Shown piece after piece: positions 24,348 through 32,489 of a DNA stretch of 64,000 bases. Source of the stretch: an uncultured Bacteroidales bacterium. Lineage in GTDB: Bacteria > Bacteroidota > Bacteroidia > Bacteroidales > Paludibacteraceae. Within the stretch, counting starts at the first letter, position 1, and the number at the start of each line of letters is the position of its first letter. A model generated the notes under the pieces. The model did not search any database. It was not told the origin of the DNA and saw nothing but the letters and a program-made list of their open reading frames with translations. The position numbers were made by a program, and so were the translations under genes. The stretch lies in the NCBI GenBank assembly GCA_934728255.1, contig CAKVEC010000003.1:62001-126000 (forward strand), given 5' to 3'.

Positions 24348-26423
24348 TTAAAAAGTGAAACGAATAGTTGTTTGTATATCTATACCCGCCTCGGGGAGTT
24401 CTATCTTGCGATAGAAACTGAGGTGGTTGAGATATGCCTTGTTGAGTAAGTTGTTGCCTTGCAGGACGATGGACATTCTGCCTTTCGGAAGCGGAATATC
24501 CACGCTTGCCACGGCGTGCAGGAGGGTGTAGCCGGGTGTGGGGTCTTCGTTGTGGGCAATATGCCGTTGCGGGGCTACCGTCTGGCACTCTATCTCGAGT
24601 CGCCACAGGCGGTCTTCCCAGCCGATACTGTTGCGCATGGAAGCCGGCGGAGAGAACGGCAAGGCGGTGTGGCTCTGCAGGTTGTATGTATGCACATATT
24701 CACCGAGCAGCGTATAGTAGAGCCGTGCCACGAGGCGCACTTTGGTACGCAGTTCGCCGCCGGCAAAGAGCGCGGGCGAGTCGGTGTAGCGGTACATCTG
24801 CCCCGCATCGGGCAGGTCGGACCATAATCCTGTCGGGCGCAGATAGATATAATGGGTGTAGTAACTGACAAACGGCGACACGCTCACTTCCACACGCTCA
24901 TGCGTATAGCGGTATGACACATCGGCTTGCCAGCCCTGTTCGCTCGGCAGACTGTTGTCCCCCCTCTCGTGGCGGAAAGCACCGTGGTGTACACCGTTGC
25001 TTGCCAGTTCGTTGACCGACGGCATACGGAACGCCCTGCCTATATGTATCTGCAGTTGGTGGCGGAGTGTCTTGTACTCCGCACCGGCGGCAAGCGAGTA
25101 GTTGTGCAGGTGCCGCCGTATCTCCTGCACGGTCGAGTCGTGCGGCTGACTATGTATATATCCGTAGTCATAGCGGAGTGCCGCGCTGAATGTCCAGCAG
25201 GGCAACGGCAACCAGTTGACCAGGTAGTACGCTCCCGCTTCGGCACGTTGGTAAGCCGGTATCAGGAACGAATAGCCACCGATGCTGTTGTGCTGATACA
25301 TAGCCGATACGCCGGCATAATGCTCCCACTCGGTGGAAGGCGTGAAGCGCATCTGCAGGTTAGCCGAAGCCGTATGCAGGTGCAGCATCAACTCCTTGTC
25401 GGGGTCAATGGCAGGCGGTTGCTGCCCGAGTACGTGCGTATGGAAGCGGCTCCACTCCTCGCGGTGGTTGAGTTGGTAGCCGAGGGTGAGGGTGGTCTGT
25501 GTGAAACCGTGCGTCCAGCGGTTGCACGAAGTAACTTTCAGGTGGTTGACGCTGCTGAACGGCAAAGCGATGTCCCAACGGCTGCCTGCGCTGTCCAACT
25601 GCGCCGCATTGGGGATACCGTGCGCCCCGCTGAAGAAACCTGCTTTCTGGTAGGTGTCGCTCAGCGTCAGTTCTGTGCGGTAGCCGCCCCGCTGATACAC
25701 CAGCAGTGCATTGCCGCTGCGTTCCAGTCCCGCCGTGTTTTGCAGTCGCCGCTTGCGGATAGGCAGACGCATACTGAGGTAGGTGAAACTGTCGGCAGGC
25801 ACGCTGTAATCCGCCCAATGCCGCTCGCTGTAGCGCAGGCGGGTGTACCAGTGTCCGCACTTTAGGTAGCACATAGCCGTGCTGCCCAAACCGATATTGA
25901 CGGTCTGGCAACGCAGGGCAATCTCCGCCCCCAAGGTATCGTTCCGGGGAATGGCGGGCGGGAGTATCTCTATCACTCCGCCCATGGCATCGCTGCCGTA
26001 GAGAACGGAAGCCGGACCTTTGACAATCCGCACGCCGTCCACGTTGTTGGCATCTATTTCCAAACCATGGTCAGCACCCCATTGCTGACCTTCCTGTTTG
26101 ATGTTGTTCTCCGCCACGGCTATACGCTGAAAGCCCAAACCGCGTATCATCGGTTTGCTGAAACCCACACCGATGTCCATCGATTGTACACCGGGGGTGT
26201 GCGACAAAGTGCTCATCAGGCTATGCCCTGCACGCAGGTGCATCTCGTCGGACGACACCTGTTCTGCTGATTGGGTAGCCAATACCGCATGCTCCGCTTT
26301 GCGGGAGGCGGTAACGCTGATTTCTTGAAACTCAACGCTCCTGATAGAGTCTATGGTCTGTGCGTACAGCGAGACGAATGAACAAACGAGGAGCAAAAGC
26401 CCCGTAAAAATGATTTTGTTCAT
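24348..26423 (-). CDS. TonB-dependent outer-membrane receptor (probable metal uptake)
   Basis: 691-aa TonB-dependent receptor. The signal peptide (MNKIIFTGLLLLVCSFVSLYA) is followed by a plug domain (~30-150: EISVTASRK, LMSTLSHTPGVQSMDIGVG, PMIRGLGFQRIAVAENN, VDGVRIVKGPASVLYGSDAMGGVI) and a 22-strand-type barrel ending in ...QTTIRFTF with terminal Phe. It takes up a ligand using TonB energy. The ligand is not shown directly. His-rich companions on both sides and resemblance of the plug to ZnuD-like receptors favour zinc or another divalent metal (inference). It lies between the Cys/His small protein (38 bp) and DUF4625 (12 bp). Confidence 0.93.
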   Translation of the reverse strand: MNKIIFTGLLLLVCSFVSLYAQTIDSIRSVEFQEISVTASRKAEHAVLATQSAEQVSSDEMHLRAGHSLMSTLSHTPGVQSMDIGVGFSKPMIRGLGFQRIAVAENNIKQEGQQWGADHGLEIDANNVDGVRIVKGPASVLYGSDAMGGVIEILPPAIPRNDTLGAEIALRCQTVNIGLGSTAMCYLKCGHWYTRLRYSERHWADYSVPADSFTYLSMRLPIRKRRLQNTAGLERSGNALLVYQRGGYRTELTLSDTYQKAGFFSGAHGIPNAAQLDSAGSRWDIALPFSSVNHLKVTSCNRWTHGFTQTTLTLGYQLNHREEWSRFHTHVLGQQPPAIDPDKELMLHLHTASANLQMRFTPSTEWEHYAGVSAMYQHNSIGGYSFLIPAYQRAEAGAYYLVNWLPLPCWTFSAALRYDYGYIHSQPHDSTVQEIRRHLHNYSLAAGAEYKTLRHQLQIHIGRAFRMPSVNELASNGVHHGAFRHERGDNSLPSEQGWQADVSYRYTHERVEVSVSPFVSYYTHYIYLRPTGLWSDLPDAGQMYRYTDSPALFAGGELRTKVRLVARLYYTLLGEYVHTYNLQSHTALPFSPPASMRNSIGWEDRLWRLEIECQTVAPQRHIAHNEDPTPGYTLLHAVASVDIPLPKGRMSIVLQGNNLLNKAYLNHLSFYRKIELPEAGIDIQTTIRFTF

Positions 26424-26461
26424 AGTCTCTGTCTGTAAATAATAGGATTGATACTACAATA

Positions 26462-26878
26462 TCAACCTGCCACAGGCGGAGCGCGAAGAGAATAATAGTG
26501 GGAAAATGTATATATGGGCGAGACAGACTCTCCCGCCAAAAGAGTGGCAAACCATACCGATACGGGCGACTGCACGTAGTCAATCGCCGCCGTGGACAGC
26601 GAGAAGGTAAAGTCGCATATCGGGCAATGATGGTCGTCTGCACAATCGTCTGTCAGTATCGTAGTGGAGGAACAGGGCTGTGCATCATCCAAAGCGGCAA
26701 CAGAACAGCAGACAGACACCGTCTCTGCACACACATCGTGCCGGTGAAAATCTTTCACCAACAGCACTTGCGCATATACTGCCAGCAGCAATACCGCCAC
26801 AAACCGTGTGTACCATTGTCTTTTTATAGATAAGCGTATGCTATCTTTTTGTCTAAAAACGCTGCAAATGTATAGCAA
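26462..26878 (-). CDS. Small Cys/His-rich membrane-anchored protein preceding the TonB receptor
   Basis: 138-aa protein of unrecognised family. A basic N-terminus precedes one hydrophobic segment (FVAVLLLAVYAQVLLV). The remainder holds a dense cluster of Cys, Asp and His: FHRHDVC, VCCSV, DDCADDHHCPICDF (CxxC) and SHYY. No catalytic domain seen. The position 38 bp before a TonB receptor and the CxxC/HH pattern suggest metal binding or sensing in the periplasm (inference). The start is uncertain: there is no in-frame ATG, only TTG at 26878. Confidence 0.6.
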   Translation of the reverse strand: MLYICSVFRQKDSIRLSIKRQWYTRFVAVLLLAVYAQVLLVKDFHRHDVCAETVSVCCSVAALDDAQPCSSTTILTDDCADDHHCPICDFTFSLSTAAIDYVQSPVSVWFATLLAGESVSPIYTFSHYYSLRAPPVAG

Positions 26879-27146
26879 TTTATTTGATTAAGCAAATTTT
26901 GTCTGCTTGTTTTCGTAATTTTAATACAAAATGTATAGAATTGCAATATGCACATATCAATCTGCAATACTCCAGTGTAATGTATGACGGCAGGTGAGTG
27001 CGAAGACCTTGTATAAGTGGTGTATGAACAAGGAGTGGTAGGGTGTTGGCGATAGATGCGATGCCTGTGCGCTTCTATGCTACCATAGGTAGTAAGGTAC
27101 GTTTTGCTAACTATATATTGCAATTTTACGAAAATATACATGCATA

Positions 27147-27178
27147 TTTGCACAGGTCGGATAATAGCAGTACTTTTG
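27147..27178 (+). promoter_or_regulatory. Promoter of the TetR gene
   Basis: TTTG (27147-27150), 20 bases, TACTTTTG (27171-27178). Confidence 0.8.
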
Positions 27179-27185
27179 CGCAACG

Positions 27186-27215
27186 TTTGTTATATAACAT
27201 AGGTTGTATAACAAA
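27186..27215. promoter_or_regulatory. Two tandem palindromic operators at the TetR start site
   Basis: TGTTATATAACA (27188-27199) and TTGTATAACAA (27204-27214) are each perfect palindromes; TTTGTTATA and TATAACAAA also form a 9-bp inverted repeat across both. They lie 8 bp after the promoter -7 box, ideal for autorepression. The remainder of the 409-bp gap (26879-27146) shows no gene. Confidence 0.6.
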
Positions 27216-27287
27216 TGTAACAGGTATAAATGTAAGATACTCTGCATATTAACTATTAATTATTACTTATGACAACGAAGTAGAACC

Positions 27288-27941
27288 ATGCCTCGTAAAG
27301 TACAGTTCACCCGTGAGATGATTATCAATGCCGCCATTGGTATGATACAGGAGAAAGGACCTGACTGCATCAATGCCCGCGACCTCGGCGAGTATATGGG
27401 CTGCTCCTCGCGCCCCCTCTTCACCGCCTTCCGCAACATGGAGGAACTCCTTGCCGCCGTGCGCGAGGAGGTCTCCAAGCGGTTCGCCGAGCGTGTACGT
27501 GTCGCTCGAGACACGCAGAGCCCGGAGCCTGCCGCCAAACGTATGGGTATGTGCATCGTGCAGTTTGCGCAAGACGAGCCTAACCTCTACAAACTAATCC
27601 ACTGGACGGGAAACAAAATGACTCCCCTGCCCGAGTTATCCGAAATTATGACAAAGCAATACCAAACCGACTACCAACTCTCCGACGACGATGCCATCGC
27701 CTTTTTCGACCACATGATGATATTCAACCTCGGTCTCTGCTCGCTCATCACCAACGGTGTGCGCAACTTCACCCGCTGGGAAGTGGAAACCATACTGCGC
27801 GACCAGTTCTCCGCCACCATAGCCTACTACAAGAGCGGCAAACACCATATAGAGGAAGGAACGACTCCCCCAAAAAAAAGTCCCCTCAACGACTCCCCCA
27901 AGTCCCCTCAGAGAGGGGGATGTACAATAATGTCCAAATAA
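27288..27941 (+). CDS. TetR/AcrR-family transcriptional regulator with palindrome-coded tail
   Basis: 217-aa regulator. The N-terminal helix-turn-helix (FTREMIINAAIGMIQEKGPDCINARDLGEYMGCSSRPLFTAFRNM) is a TetR DNA-binding domain; the C-terminal part is a ligand/dimer domain (WHG-like). It should repress target promoters, probably its own through the palindromes at 27188-27214. The last ~25 residues (PPKKSPLNDSPKSPQRGGC) come from a palindromic repeat at 27864-27922 and are probably not part of the ancestral protein. It is followed 28 bp later by an outer-membrane receptor-like gene, probably co-transcribed. Confidence 0.9.
   Translation: MPRKVQFTREMIINAAIGMIQEKGPDCINARDLGEYMGCSSRPLFTAFRNMEELLAAVREEVSKRFAERVRVARDTQSPEPAAKRMGMCIVQFAQDEPNLYKLIHWTGNKMTPLPELSEIMTKQYQTDYQLSDDDAIAFFDHMMIFNLGLCSLITNGVRNFTRWEVETILRDQFSATIAYYKSGKHHIEEGTTPPKKSPLNDSPKSPQRGGCTIMSK
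27864..27922. repeat. Palindromic element forming the TetR C-terminus
   Basis: Runs of GACTCCCCCAA and GTCCCCTCA, ending CCCCTC-AGA-GAGGGG. Same element class as in gltX and ccsBA. Confidence 0.8.
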
Positions 27942-27969
27942 ACTTACATTCATTATCATATTTAGTTAG

Positions 27970-30453
27970 ATGAAACGTATATTCCTTTTTTGCATAGCAT
28001 TATGCTGTGCCATGGTTTCTTTTGCGCAAAAGAGTATCTCCGGCAAGGTGCAGGATACCCAAGCCAATCCCATTGCGTATGCCACCGTCAGCCTCTTGCG
28101 CTCGGATAGCAGTCTCGTTACGGGGGCTATCACCGACGACACAGGGGCTTTCGCACTCTCTGCGCCCGGCGGCAAATACCTGTTGCAGGTCTCTTTCATA
28201 GGCTATCAAACCGTCTGCCAATCCGTCAAGACCGGCAGCAAAGACCTGCTCCTGACCCTCCGCGAGGAGACCGAGCAACTCGGCGAGGTGGAAGTCAAAG
28301 CCAAGAAGCAACTCATCGAGCGTCAGTTCGACAAGATAGTGCTCAACGTCAGCAACTCGCCCTTTGCCATGGGCAGCAACGGCAAAGACCTCCTCAAGAA
28401 AGCACCGGGCGTCAATGTGGACAAAGACGGTAATGTTACGGTCAATGGCAAATCCGTTGAGGTCTATATCGACGGGCGTCCGTCCTACCTTAGCGGACAG
28501 CAACTCAAAGCCATGCTGGAGGGTACCGACGGCAGCACCATCGAGAAGATAGAGATTATCTCCAACCCCTCGGCGAAATACGACGCTTCGGGGCAAGGCG
28601 GTATCATCAACATCAAGACCAAGCGCAACATGATGCGCGGGCTCAACGGTACCCTCTCCGCGGCGTACGGCGGAATGTACTACAAGGACGTGAAGAAGTG
28701 GCAGAATATGGATATGTTCTCGCTCAACCTCAACTACCGCACCGACAAGACCTACACTTTCGGTAGCCTGACCCAGGTCTATACCGATGCCAACCAGACC
28801 CTTGAGATAGGCTCGTCCTACCTCAATCCGGTGGACTCCGTAACCACCGAGCGGTACGACAAGTCCGAGTACGCCTTTGACTTCCAGTACTATATGCTCA
28901 AACTCGGCAACGACTGGTTCATCGACTCCGTCAACACCTTCGGCTTTATCTTCCAGGCACCCTTTATGATTATTCGCCAGAACGTTCCCGACGGACGCGG
29001 CTACGGCTACACCAAGGTGGGCAACGACATCACGGAGAACTCCATGCTCACTATCAGCAGCCCGATGTTCTCGCAGCAGTACACGGCGAACCTCAACTAT
29101 ACCCATGTCTTCAACGATTCCTTGGAGCGCGAACTGACTGCCAACATCGACTACAACCGCAACGGCTGGGATCAGACCAACGACCAGAGCAACACCTACA
29201 CCTATCCCACATACAAAGACTCCGTGCTGCATAAGGGGCTGAAAATCAACACCAACCAGATAGTGGACATCTACTCTGCCAAACTCGATTTCCAGACACG
29301 CTTTTGGCAGACAGGTATGATAGAGACCGGTGCCAAGTGGGCACTCTCCAACACCGTCAACCAAATGACCACCGACAGCCTGCTCAACGGTATCAGCAGT
29401 CCCACCGCGCACTCCGACTTTACCTACTCGGAGCATGTGGCAGCCCTCTACATCTCGCTGGCAAAGCAGTTCGGCAAGCACTTCAACGCCAAACTCGGTC
29501 TCCGCGGCGAGTACACCCACTCCAACGGCAACTGGATTTCGGCGGACAGCACATCCGTCAAGGACTATTTCAACCTCTTCCCCACTGCCTTCCTCGGCTA
29601 CAACCCTACGGACAAGTGGGCGATGAACGTGTCCTACACGCGCCGTATCACACGACCGAGTTACTACCAACTCAACCCCTTCCGTACCTATATCGATGCC
29701 CACAACTACTCCGAGGGTAACCCCGAACTGACGCCCGAGTTCAACAACCAGGTGGACTTGAACTTCTCCTATTCGCAGTACGTGTCGTTGGCGTTCAACT
29801 TCGCGCACACGCAGGATATGTTCTCGCAGCGCATGGAGGTGCTTCCTAACGGCGACGGGCGTATGCGTTGGCTGAATTTCGGTACCTGCACCACCCACGG
29901 CGGCAACCTGTCGCTCACCGAACTGCCTGTCGTGCCTAAGTTCGTTACGGGCGAAGACGGTTCCCGCACCATGCAGGGCGCATGGCTTGCCCTGACGCTC
30001 AACGGCGGTTACTACTACTTCATCAACCGTTCCTACGACGGCACGTATGTCAACCGCAACCACTGGGGCTACGGTTCGGCAACCCTCAACGCCTATCTGC
30101 CCAAAGACTGGACGCTCTCCGTGGACGGCTCTTACACTGCGCCTATGGTAAACGGCTACAACAGCCAAGATGCATTCTACTATATGTCGGCAGCCGTGCG
30201 CAAGATGTGGCGTGAGAAAGGCTTGATATTCAACTTGCAGGTGCAAGACCTGTTGCGCTCCATGCGCGGCACCAGCGAGTCGCTTGGCTTGGCAGAGGGC
30301 AACCGGAGTTACACCCGACAGGAATACCGCAACCAGAGAGTAACGGTCTCCCTCACATGGATGTTCGGTCAGCAGCAGTACGTCAAGCATCGCAAAGTGG
30401 GTGACCTCGATGAGTCCTCCCGTCTCGGCGGTGGCGGCGGAGTAGGGCAGTAA
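27970..30453 (+). CDS. Outer-membrane beta-barrel receptor with carboxypeptidase-like N-domain
   Basis: 827-aa TonB-receptor-like protein (outer-membrane beta-barrel family 3 type). Signal peptide to residue ~20 (FAQ), then a carboxypeptidase regulatory-like/CNA-B beta-sandwich (KSISGKVQDTQANPIAYATVSLL ... GYQTV, ~20-100), a plug (DLLKKAPGVNVDKDGNVTVNG ... IEIISNPSAKYDASGQGGIINI) and a large barrel to the C-terminus. The substrate is unknown. The short Gly-rich C-terminus (RLGGGGGVGQ) is odd: barrels usually end in Phe. It is probably under the upstream TetR regulator. A long open frame on the other strand is only a codon-use shadow. Confidence 0.9.
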   Translation: MKRIFLFCIALCCAMVSFAQKSISGKVQDTQANPIAYATVSLLRSDSSLVTGAITDDTGAFALSAPGGKYLLQVSFIGYQTVCQSVKTGSKDLLLTLREETEQLGEVEVKAKKQLIERQFDKIVLNVSNSPFAMGSNGKDLLKKAPGVNVDKDGNVTVNGKSVEVYIDGRPSYLSGQQLKAMLEGTDGSTIEKIEIISNPSAKYDASGQGGIINIKTKRNMMRGLNGTLSAAYGGMYYKDVKKWQNMDMFSLNLNYRTDKTYTFGSLTQVYTDANQTLEIGSSYLNPVDSVTTERYDKSEYAFDFQYYMLKLGNDWFIDSVNTFGFIFQAPFMIIRQNVPDGRGYGYTKVGNDITENSMLTISSPMFSQQYTANLNYTHVFNDSLERELTANIDYNRNGWDQTNDQSNTYTYPTYKDSVLHKGLKINTNQIVDIYSAKLDFQTRFWQTGMIETGAKWALSNTVNQMTTDSLLNGISSPTAHSDFTYSEHVAALYISLAKQFGKHFNAKLGLRGEYTHSNGNWISADSTSVKDYFNLFPTAFLGYNPTDKWAMNVSYTRRITRPSYYQLNPFRTYIDAHNYSEGNPELTPEFNNQVDLNFSYSQYVSLAFNFAHTQDMFSQRMEVLPNGDGRMRWLNFGTCTTHGGNLSLTELPVVPKFVTGEDGSRTMQGAWLALTLNGGYYYFINRSYDGTYVNRNHWGYGSATLNAYLPKDWTLSVDGSYTAPMVNGYNSQDAFYYMSAAVRKMWREKGLIFNLQVQDLLRSMRGTSESLGLAEGNRSYTRQEYRNQRVTVSLTWMFGQQQYVKHRKVGDLDESSRLGGGGGVGQ

Positions 30454-30480
30454 TGACCGGACTAAGTTCTGACAATAAAT

Positions 30481-30915
30481 ATGCGCAAGAATTTCTTTGC
30501 TGTCCGCTTTCGTATCGGGGCGGCACTCTGTTTCGCCCTCTCCCTCGGACACTTGGCTTGCTTGGGCTTCCTGTGGCAGATTTTCGACATCTACGGTATC
30601 GCATCGCAGATGCAGACATTCGCTTCGCTGTGGCAACCGCTGCCATATCTTATCACTATGGGTATCGCCCTGTGTTTCGCCGTTGCGGGCGTGTACGGAC
30701 TGGCATATAGCGGTGCTGTCCGCAGGCTACCTTTGCAGACATGGGTGGTGTGGCTCACGTGCATCGTCTTCCTGCTCCGTGCCGTGGTAGGGGCGGTGGT
30801 TCTGCTGTCGGACTTCACTACGCTCGAACTGACCTCCACCCTCGGTGCCGCCCTGCTCGGACTCTGCTACCTCCCCTGCCACTGCGCTTGTCCGAAGGAT
30901 ACGCCGAGGGCATAG
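30481..30915 (+). CDS. Small four-helix membrane protein
   Basis: 144-aa inner-membrane protein with four predicted hydrophobic helices (ALCFALSLGHLACLGFL, LPYLITMGIALCFAVAGVYG, WVVWLTCIVFLLRAVVGAVVL, STLGAALLGLCYLP) and a short C-terminal CHCACPK tail. No family recognised. Begins 28 bp after the receptor stop, so probably the last gene of tetR-receptor-membrane protein. Confidence 0.65.
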   Translation: MRKNFFAVRFRIGAALCFALSLGHLACLGFLWQIFDIYGIASQMQTFASLWQPLPYLITMGIALCFAVAGVYGLAYSGAVRRLPLQTWVVWLTCIVFLLRAVVGAVVLLSDFTTLELTSTLGAALLGLCYLPCHCACPKDTPRA

Positions 30916-30917
30916 CG

Positions 30918-30972
30918 TGGGTACGGTCAGGGTAGCATTAGGGTACCTTGAAAGTATTACGAAAGTATTCTT
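30918..30972. repeat. Imperfect 11-bp array after a stop codon
   Basis: Units start at 30918, 30929, 30940, 30951 and 30962: three of type xGGGTAxxxxx, then two of type AAAGTATTxxx. The clearest repeat is GAAAGTATTAC / GAAAGTATTCT. Confidence 0.7.
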
Positions 30973-31016
30973 ATCTATCAGTTGTGTTTCGGTTGTCCTA
31001 TACGCATGTCTCTCCG

Positions 31017-31042
31017 GGGATGCGGACGCCTCGTCCGCGGTA
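31017..31042. repeat. GCGGACG palindrome element, copy 2
   Basis: GCGGACG (31022-31028), CCT, CGTCCGC (31032-31038), preceded by GGGGAT. Confidence 0.85.
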
Positions 31043-31136
31043 CTGAGTAGAGAAGTAATTAATGGTTAATTTATGGATAATTATATGTTTATCTATACAT
31101 TAACGGAGAACCAATCAATGTCTTTAATGTCTTTTT

Positions 31137-31502
31137 ATGGAGCCAATCGTACATTCTATGAACCCACTTATTGCTTTTTGCGGTCTCGATTGCGCCTCGT
31201 GTGAGGCACGTACCGCCACCATACACAACGACAACGCCCTTCGTGCCCGCGTAGCACGCGACTGGAGCGCACTCAACCACACAAATATACGCCCCGAAGA
31301 CATCAACTGTATGGGTTGCCGTGTGGACGGTGTCAAGACCCCGTATTGCGACCACCTCTGTCCTATCCGCCAATGTGCCTTGCAGCGTGGCGTCGCCCAT
31401 TGCGGCGAATGTCCCGAGATGGCGCACTGCGACACCTTGCACCAACTGACCGACAATGCCCCGCACGCCCTGCACAACCTGTCAGAGGGCGTTGCGCGTT
31501 AG
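31137..31502 (+). CDS. DUF3795 Cys-rich protein
   Basis: 121-aa cytosolic protein of the DUF3795 family. Conserved start block IAFCGLDCASCEARTAT, then CMGCRVDG, YCDHLCPIRQC and CGECPEMAHC: about a dozen Cys in C-x2-C-like spacings, suggesting zinc or iron-sulfur binding (inference). Function of the family is unknown. The start may be this ATG or the one at 31158, seven codons later, which is closer to the usual family N-terminus. It stands alone, followed by a terminator. Confidence 0.88.
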   Translation: MEPIVHSMNPLIAFCGLDCASCEARTATIHNDNALRARVARDWSALNHTNIRPEDINCMGCRVDGVKTPYCDHLCPIRQCALQRGVAHCGECPEMAHCDTLHQLTDNAPHALHNLSEGVAR

Positions 31503-31509
31503 AGAAATA

Positions 31510-31547
31510 AAAGAGGCTGTCTATCAAGTGTAGGCAGCCTCTTTCCC
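31510..31547 (+). terminator. Terminator after the DUF3795 gene
   Basis: AAAGAGGCTGTCTA (31510-31523) pairs with TAGGCAGCCTCTTT (31531-31544), one G-T pair. AGGCTGCCTG family. Confidence 0.8.
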
Positions 31548-31596
31548 GTAAAATTATACAGTATGGTCGGGGACGCGGACGCCTCGTCCGCGGTCA
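31548..31596. repeat. GCGGACG palindrome element, copy 3
   Basis: GCGGACG (31575-31581), CCT, CGTCCGC (31585-31591), preceded as in copy 1 by CCCGTAAAAT and a terminator of the AGGCTGCCTG type. Confidence 0.85.
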
Positions 31597-31672
31597 AGTC
31601 GGAAGACTTGTTTGTTTTTCGATGTCTCTTAGACTTATTAAACACTCTCTTTCTGCAACCTCGGTGCAAAGG

Positions 31673-32413
31673 CTATTTATTCACCACTCGTGAGGCACCC
31701 GAGATTCTTGTTTTCAGTATGGGGCTGCCTTTGTATTTAATGTCGGATGCCCCTGATGCCTTCACCGTCAGACTCTGCTGTGCATACACCGACAAGTCGC
31801 TTGCACCAGATAGTTCCGCTTCAGCAGATTGGACGACCAAATCGTCTGCATCTGCGTCCGAGGAACCGCTCATGTCGAAAAAGGCGGTGTCGGCAGAACC
31901 CTTCAAATCCACCTCGGAAGCACCGTTTGCCCTCATTTTCAGTTCTTTTGCTTCCAAGCGCAAATCCACCTCGGATGCACCGCTTGCCGTTACTTTCACT
32001 TCTTTCGCTTTCAGGCGCATATCCACATCGGATGCTCCAGATACATCAATCGTACATACGTCGGTTACATTCATATCTTTGCACTTCAATTCGCTTGCCC
32101 CGCTCAGTTCCAACGCTTGCAGTTCGGGAATGGTGATGTGCAGTTTGGCTTTGTCGTAGCGTTTCTTGGTGTCCACGCGGACAATCAGCGTGTTTCCTCG
32201 CACATCGGTTTTTACATAGGGTAGCACATCGCTTTCCACCACTACCGATTGTGTCTTGCCGATATGCAGATCTACTTCCACTGCACACGACACACGCATA
32301 CTATTGAATGTCGGCAGGTCGCGCGTCTCTTGCGGGTAGTTTTTCTTGTTGCCTGCCACGAGCGGCAACACCATTGCCAACAGGGCAACCAAAATCAAAA
32401 GTCTGTTCTTCAT
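31673..32413 (-). CDS. Exported GIN-domain (DUF2807) protein
   Basis: 246-aa exported protein. A signal peptide (MKNRLLILVALLAMVLPLVAG) is followed by a head-GIN (DUF2807) right-handed helix built from short repeats with the SGAS(E/D)(L/V) signature (ELSGASELKC, DVSGASDVDM, TASGASEVDL, RANGASEVDL, ELSGASDLSV, KASGASDIKY). These form a beta-solenoid in the periplasm or at the surface. Ligand unknown. Last in the operon PspC-PadR-PspC/GIN-GIN on the minus strand; the 76-bp gap to the gene before it holds a 9-bp tandem array. Confidence 0.88.
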   Translation of the reverse strand: MKNRLLILVALLAMVLPLVAGNKKNYPQETRDLPTFNSMRVSCAVEVDLHIGKTQSVVVESDVLPYVKTDVRGNTLIVRVDTKKRYDKAKLHITIPELQALELSGASELKCKDMNVTDVCTIDVSGASDVDMRLKAKEVKVTASGASEVDLRLEAKELKMRANGASEVDLKGSADTAFFDMSGSSDADADDLVVQSAEAELSGASDLSVYAQQSLTVKASGASDIKYKGSPILKTRISGASRVVNK

Positions 32414-32440
32414 AATTGTATGTTGTTTTGATTAGTATGT

Positions 32441-32485
32441 GTCCTTAAAGACCTTACCGTCCTTATTGTCCTTAAAGTCCTTGAT
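32441..32485. repeat. 9-bp tandem array GTCCTTAAA x5 (imperfect)
   Basis: Units at 32441, 32450, 32459, 32468 and 32477 (GTCCTTAAA, GACCTTACC, GTCCTTATT, GTCCTTAAA, GTCCTTGAT). Fills the gap between the two GIN genes. Confidence 0.85.
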
Positions 32486-32489
32486 GACT

